From Botryobacter ruber (GTDB lineage Bacteria > Bacteroidota > Bacteroidia > Cytophagales > Hymenobacteraceae), in NCBI RefSeq assembly GCF_003347595.2, contig NZ_QCZK02000038.1, positions 104,354 through 168,353 on the forward strand: a DNA stretch of 64,000 nucleotides. The letters are read 5' to 3'. Below, one piece after another: positions 62,204 through 64,000 of the stretch. Within the stretch, counting starts at the first letter, position 1, and every line of letters starts with the position of its first letter. A program made the position numbers and the translations under genes. The notes under the pieces are model-generated. The model was not told where the DNA came from and ran no database searches. It saw nothing but the letters and a program-made list of their open reading frames with translations.

Positions 62204-62293
62204 CTGAAGCAGGACTTACAGGATTAGTAATTAACAGGATTTGAAGTGTTAATGAATTCTGGCAATTCTAAAATTCTGTAAGTCCTGCTTCAG
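62204..62293. repeat. Inverted repeat with perfect 18-bp arms
   Basis: CTGAAGCAGGACTTACAG (62204-62221) is the exact reverse complement of CTGTAAGTCCTGCTTCAG (62276-62293). The inside carries ACAGGATT-type repeats and no T-run follows, so it is not a simple terminator. It resembles a class of palindromic intergenic repeats I have seen in Bacteroidota. Confidence 0.85.
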
Positions 62294-62356
62294 GTAAATT
62301 TATTATTTGCAGAAGGAAAGGTTAGCTATTTTAATCTTTACTATTCACGCTGATTT

Positions 62357-62923
62357 ATGACAGAAGAAGCCTCAAAAAAAGTTGACTTATCCTCTTACGA
62401 CAACAGCTGGTACTCTCCGGGTGGGACTTCATCCAAACGTATTGTCTGGTTTATCGTGAATGCACTTTTTTTGATAAATCCGCTCAACCCGAGCAGTGGC
62501 ATTAAAGTTTGGCTGTTGCGTTTGTTTGGTGCCAGAATAGGTAAAGGTGTGGTCATTAAACCGGGAGTAAACATAAAGTACCCCTGGCTTTTACAGATAG
62601 GAGATTATGTATGGATAGGCGAAAATGTCTGGATTGATAACCTGACTTGGGTGAAGATAGAGGATCATGTAAGCATATCCCAAGGTGCTATGCTCCTAAC
62701 TGGCAGCCATGACTATAAGAAGACGACCTTTGACCTGCAGGTCGGGAATATTACGCTGGAGCAGGGCGCTTGGATTGGGGCTAAAGCCACCATCTGTCCA
62801 GGTGTTACCTGTGGTAGCCATAGCGTATTAGCCGTTGGTTCGGTAGCTACCCGGAATCTGGAGCCTTACACAATTTACCAGGGTAATCCCGCTATAGCAA
62901 AACGCGCACGACAAATTATTTAG
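62357..62923 (+). CDS. wcaF: WcaF-like colanic acid acetyltransferase
   Basis: 188 aa. After a SYDNSWYSPGGTSSKRIVWF N-terminus typical of WcaF, hexapeptide repeats form the left-handed beta helix (IGKGVVIKPGVNIKYPWLLQ, ...VWIGENVWIDNLTWVKIEDH), with SQGAMLLTGSHDYKKTTF containing the candidate catalytic His, then IGAKATICPGVTCG. It should O-acetylate the polysaccharide. Followed 37 bp later by a GT2 gene. Confidence 0.92.
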   Translation: MTEEASKKVDLSSYDNSWYSPGGTSSKRIVWFIVNALFLINPLNPSSGIKVWLLRLFGARIGKGVVIKPGVNIKYPWLLQIGDYVWIGENVWIDNLTWVKIEDHVSISQGAMLLTGSHDYKKTTFDLQVGNITLEQGAWIGAKATICPGVTCGSHSVLAVGSVATRNLEPYTIYQGNPAIAKRARQII

Positions 62924-62959
62924 GGGGCTTTTCCAAGCTAAGACTGACTTTAATTGAAA

Positions 62960-63706
62960 ATGAAAATTTCTATTGTTACCATTGTTTATAATAACCGCGA
63001 AACTATCGCAGATGCTATTGAGTCAGTTTTAAACCAGACTTATCCAGATATAGAGTACATAATTGTGGATGGAAATTCAAATGATGGCACAGTAGAAGTG
63101 ATAAAAAGTTATGGTAGTAGGATATCAAAGTTTGTTTCTGAAAAAGATAAGGGCCTATATGATGCTATCAATAAAGGTATCGGTCTTGCTACGGGTGAGG
63201 TAATTGGTTTGCTGCACTCCGATGATATTTTTTTCAGCAACGAAACTATTACCCATGTCGCGGATGCTTTTAAAGAGTTTAATACAGACAGCATATACGG
63301 GGATCTACTATATGTGAAGAAGGATGATATATCCAAAGTAGTGCGAAATTGGGTATCTGGCTGCTATAAACGAGAAAATTTTCTGTTTGGCTGGATGCCA
63401 CCACATCCTTCTTTTTATTTAAAGAAAGCCTGCTATCAAAAGTACGGTTTATATAATACAGATTTTAAAAGTGCTGCAGATTATGAACTGATGCTGCGTT
63501 ACCTGTTCAAATACAAGATAAGTACAGCCTATTTACCTGAGATCCTGGTACGTATGCGTGTAGGTGGAAAGAGTAATGTAACATTAAAAAACAGAGTTAT
63601 AGCCAATAATGAAGATAATAAAGCTTGGCGTATAAATGGGTTAGAGCCAAAATTTTATACCCGATTTTTGAAGCCGCTTCGCAAGTTGGTGCAATACATA
63701 AAGTAA
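62960..63706 (+). CDS. Glycosyltransferase, GT2 type (WcaA-like)
   Basis: 248 aa from the ATG at 62960 (an in-frame TTG lies two codons upstream). GT-A fold: ISIVTIVYNNRETIADAIES, VDGNSNDGTVEVI, and the DxD-type SDDIFF with preceding EKDKGLYDAINKG. Close in layout to colanic-acid-type GT2 enzymes, in agreement with the adjacent wcaF-like gene. Confidence 0.92.
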   Translation: MKISIVTIVYNNRETIADAIESVLNQTYPDIEYIIVDGNSNDGTVEVIKSYGSRISKFVSEKDKGLYDAINKGIGLATGEVIGLLHSDDIFFSNETITHVADAFKEFNTDSIYGDLLYVKKDDISKVVRNWVSGCYKRENFLFGWMPPHPSFYLKKACYQKYGLYNTDFKSAADYELMLRYLFKYKISTAYLPEILVRMRVGGKSNVTLKNRVIANNEDNKAWRINGLEPKFYTRFLKPLRKLVQYIK

Positions 63707-63791
63707 TGATATGATCATATATTGAATTTTTTCATATTTAATAAGAATATCGCCCTTTTTACTATTTTTATTAAAAGACTTACCTAATACT

Positions 63792-64000
63792 GTGAATAAG
63801 ATTTACTTTCCTAATCTTAATGGACTTAGATTTATAGCCGCATTTGTAGTGATTATCCATCACATGGAACAAATTAAAAGTCTCTTAGGATTGCAAAATT
63901 ATTGGTCAAATCCTTTTATTTCTGTAGTTGGAAAATTAGGTGTTGTATTATTTTTTGTGTTGAGTGGTTTTTTAATTACTTACTTGCTTTTAGTAGAAGA
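63792..64000 (+). CDS. Acyltransferase family 3 protein (OafA-like), 5' part only
   Basis: Open frame from the GTG at 63792 to the end of the window (69 codons): MNKIYFPNLNGLRFIAAFVV, then IIHHMEQ, then VVGKLGVVLFFVLSGFLIT. The NGLRFIAAF-IHH signature and GVVLFFVLSGFLIT are the classic acyltransferase-3 start, so it is an integral-membrane O-acyltransferase that probably decorates the polysaccharide. The 3' end lies outside the window. Confidence 0.88.
   Translation, partial: MNKIYFPNLNGLRFIAAFVVIIHHMEQIKSLLGLQNYWSNPFISVVGKLGVVLFFVLSGFLITYLLLVE

Overview
The window looks like a chromosomal segment of an aerobic Bacteroidota, most likely in the Cytophagales (Hymenobacteraceae/Pontibacter-like). 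This is inferred from several things: a cbb3 oxidase with fused CcoN and CcoO, TAnnTTTG-type -7 promoter elements, many starts without a Shine-Dalgarno sequence, DUF3127, DUF4136 and DUF1206 proteins, and lipoproteins with Bacteroidota-like signal peptides. No rRNA, tRNA, CRISPR array, transposase or prophage was seen.

Region 1 (1-8600) is mixed housekeeping. It holds a partial DUF3127 gene, a convergent pair for cyanophycin breakdown (isoaspartyl peptidase and cyanophycinase), a YciF-type ferritin-like protein, an M1 aminopeptidase lipoprotein, an L,D-transpeptidase lipoprotein overlapping an azurin-like cupredoxin lipoprotein, and an intergenic region with a perfect 36-bp palindrome made of two head-to-head DnaA-box consensus sequences.

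Region 2 (8600-20600) is a microaerobic respiration locus: an XRE regulator, ccoI, ccoS, ccoNO, ccoQ, ccoP, ccoG, ccoH, a SafE/DsbD-like membrane protein and a tandem universal stress protein. Three transcription units here (ccoI, ccoNO, usp) carry the same TGAC-N4-GTCA palindrome. For ccoI and ccoNO it sits exactly 36.5 bp upstream of the end of a -7-like element, which suggests control by one CRP/FNR-family activator. CcoP is unusual: a cytochrome c domain precedes the membrane segments and a second one follows them.

Region 3 (20600-38000) holds membrane and signalling genes: a DUF2254 protein, a voltage-gated-type K+ channel with a C-terminal zinc ribbon, an NtrC-type regulator with a giant seven-PAS hybrid kinase, a DUF1206 protein, an acetyl-CoA hydrolase/transferase, a DUF4136 lipoprotein, a CPA2 antiporter with RCK domains, an HD hydrolase and a DUF481 outer-membrane protein. 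Gaps in the first 38 kb hold about 15 copies of a dispersed repeat of roughly 31 bp (core GCAGTGGCTGTGGTGGCAGG) as well as several large inverted repeats.

Region 4 (38000-64000, running off the end) is a long one-direction exopolysaccharide cluster that is visibly more AT-rich than the rest, at least up to about 57 kb. It encodes an OPX exporter (Wza-like), a Wzc-like tyrosine kinase with a Tyr-Gly tail, many glycosyltransferases, a lipid-flippase-like ABC exporter, a sugar aminotransferase with an acyltransferase, a Wzy-like polymerase, an AsnB-type amidotransferase, a UDP-sugar dehydrogenase, a WcaF-like acetyltransferase and the start of an OafA-type acyltransferase. Together these suggest a secreted heteropolysaccharide with amino sugars, uronic acids (possibly amidated) and acyl decorations. 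No Wzx flippase or priming transferase was seen inside the window.
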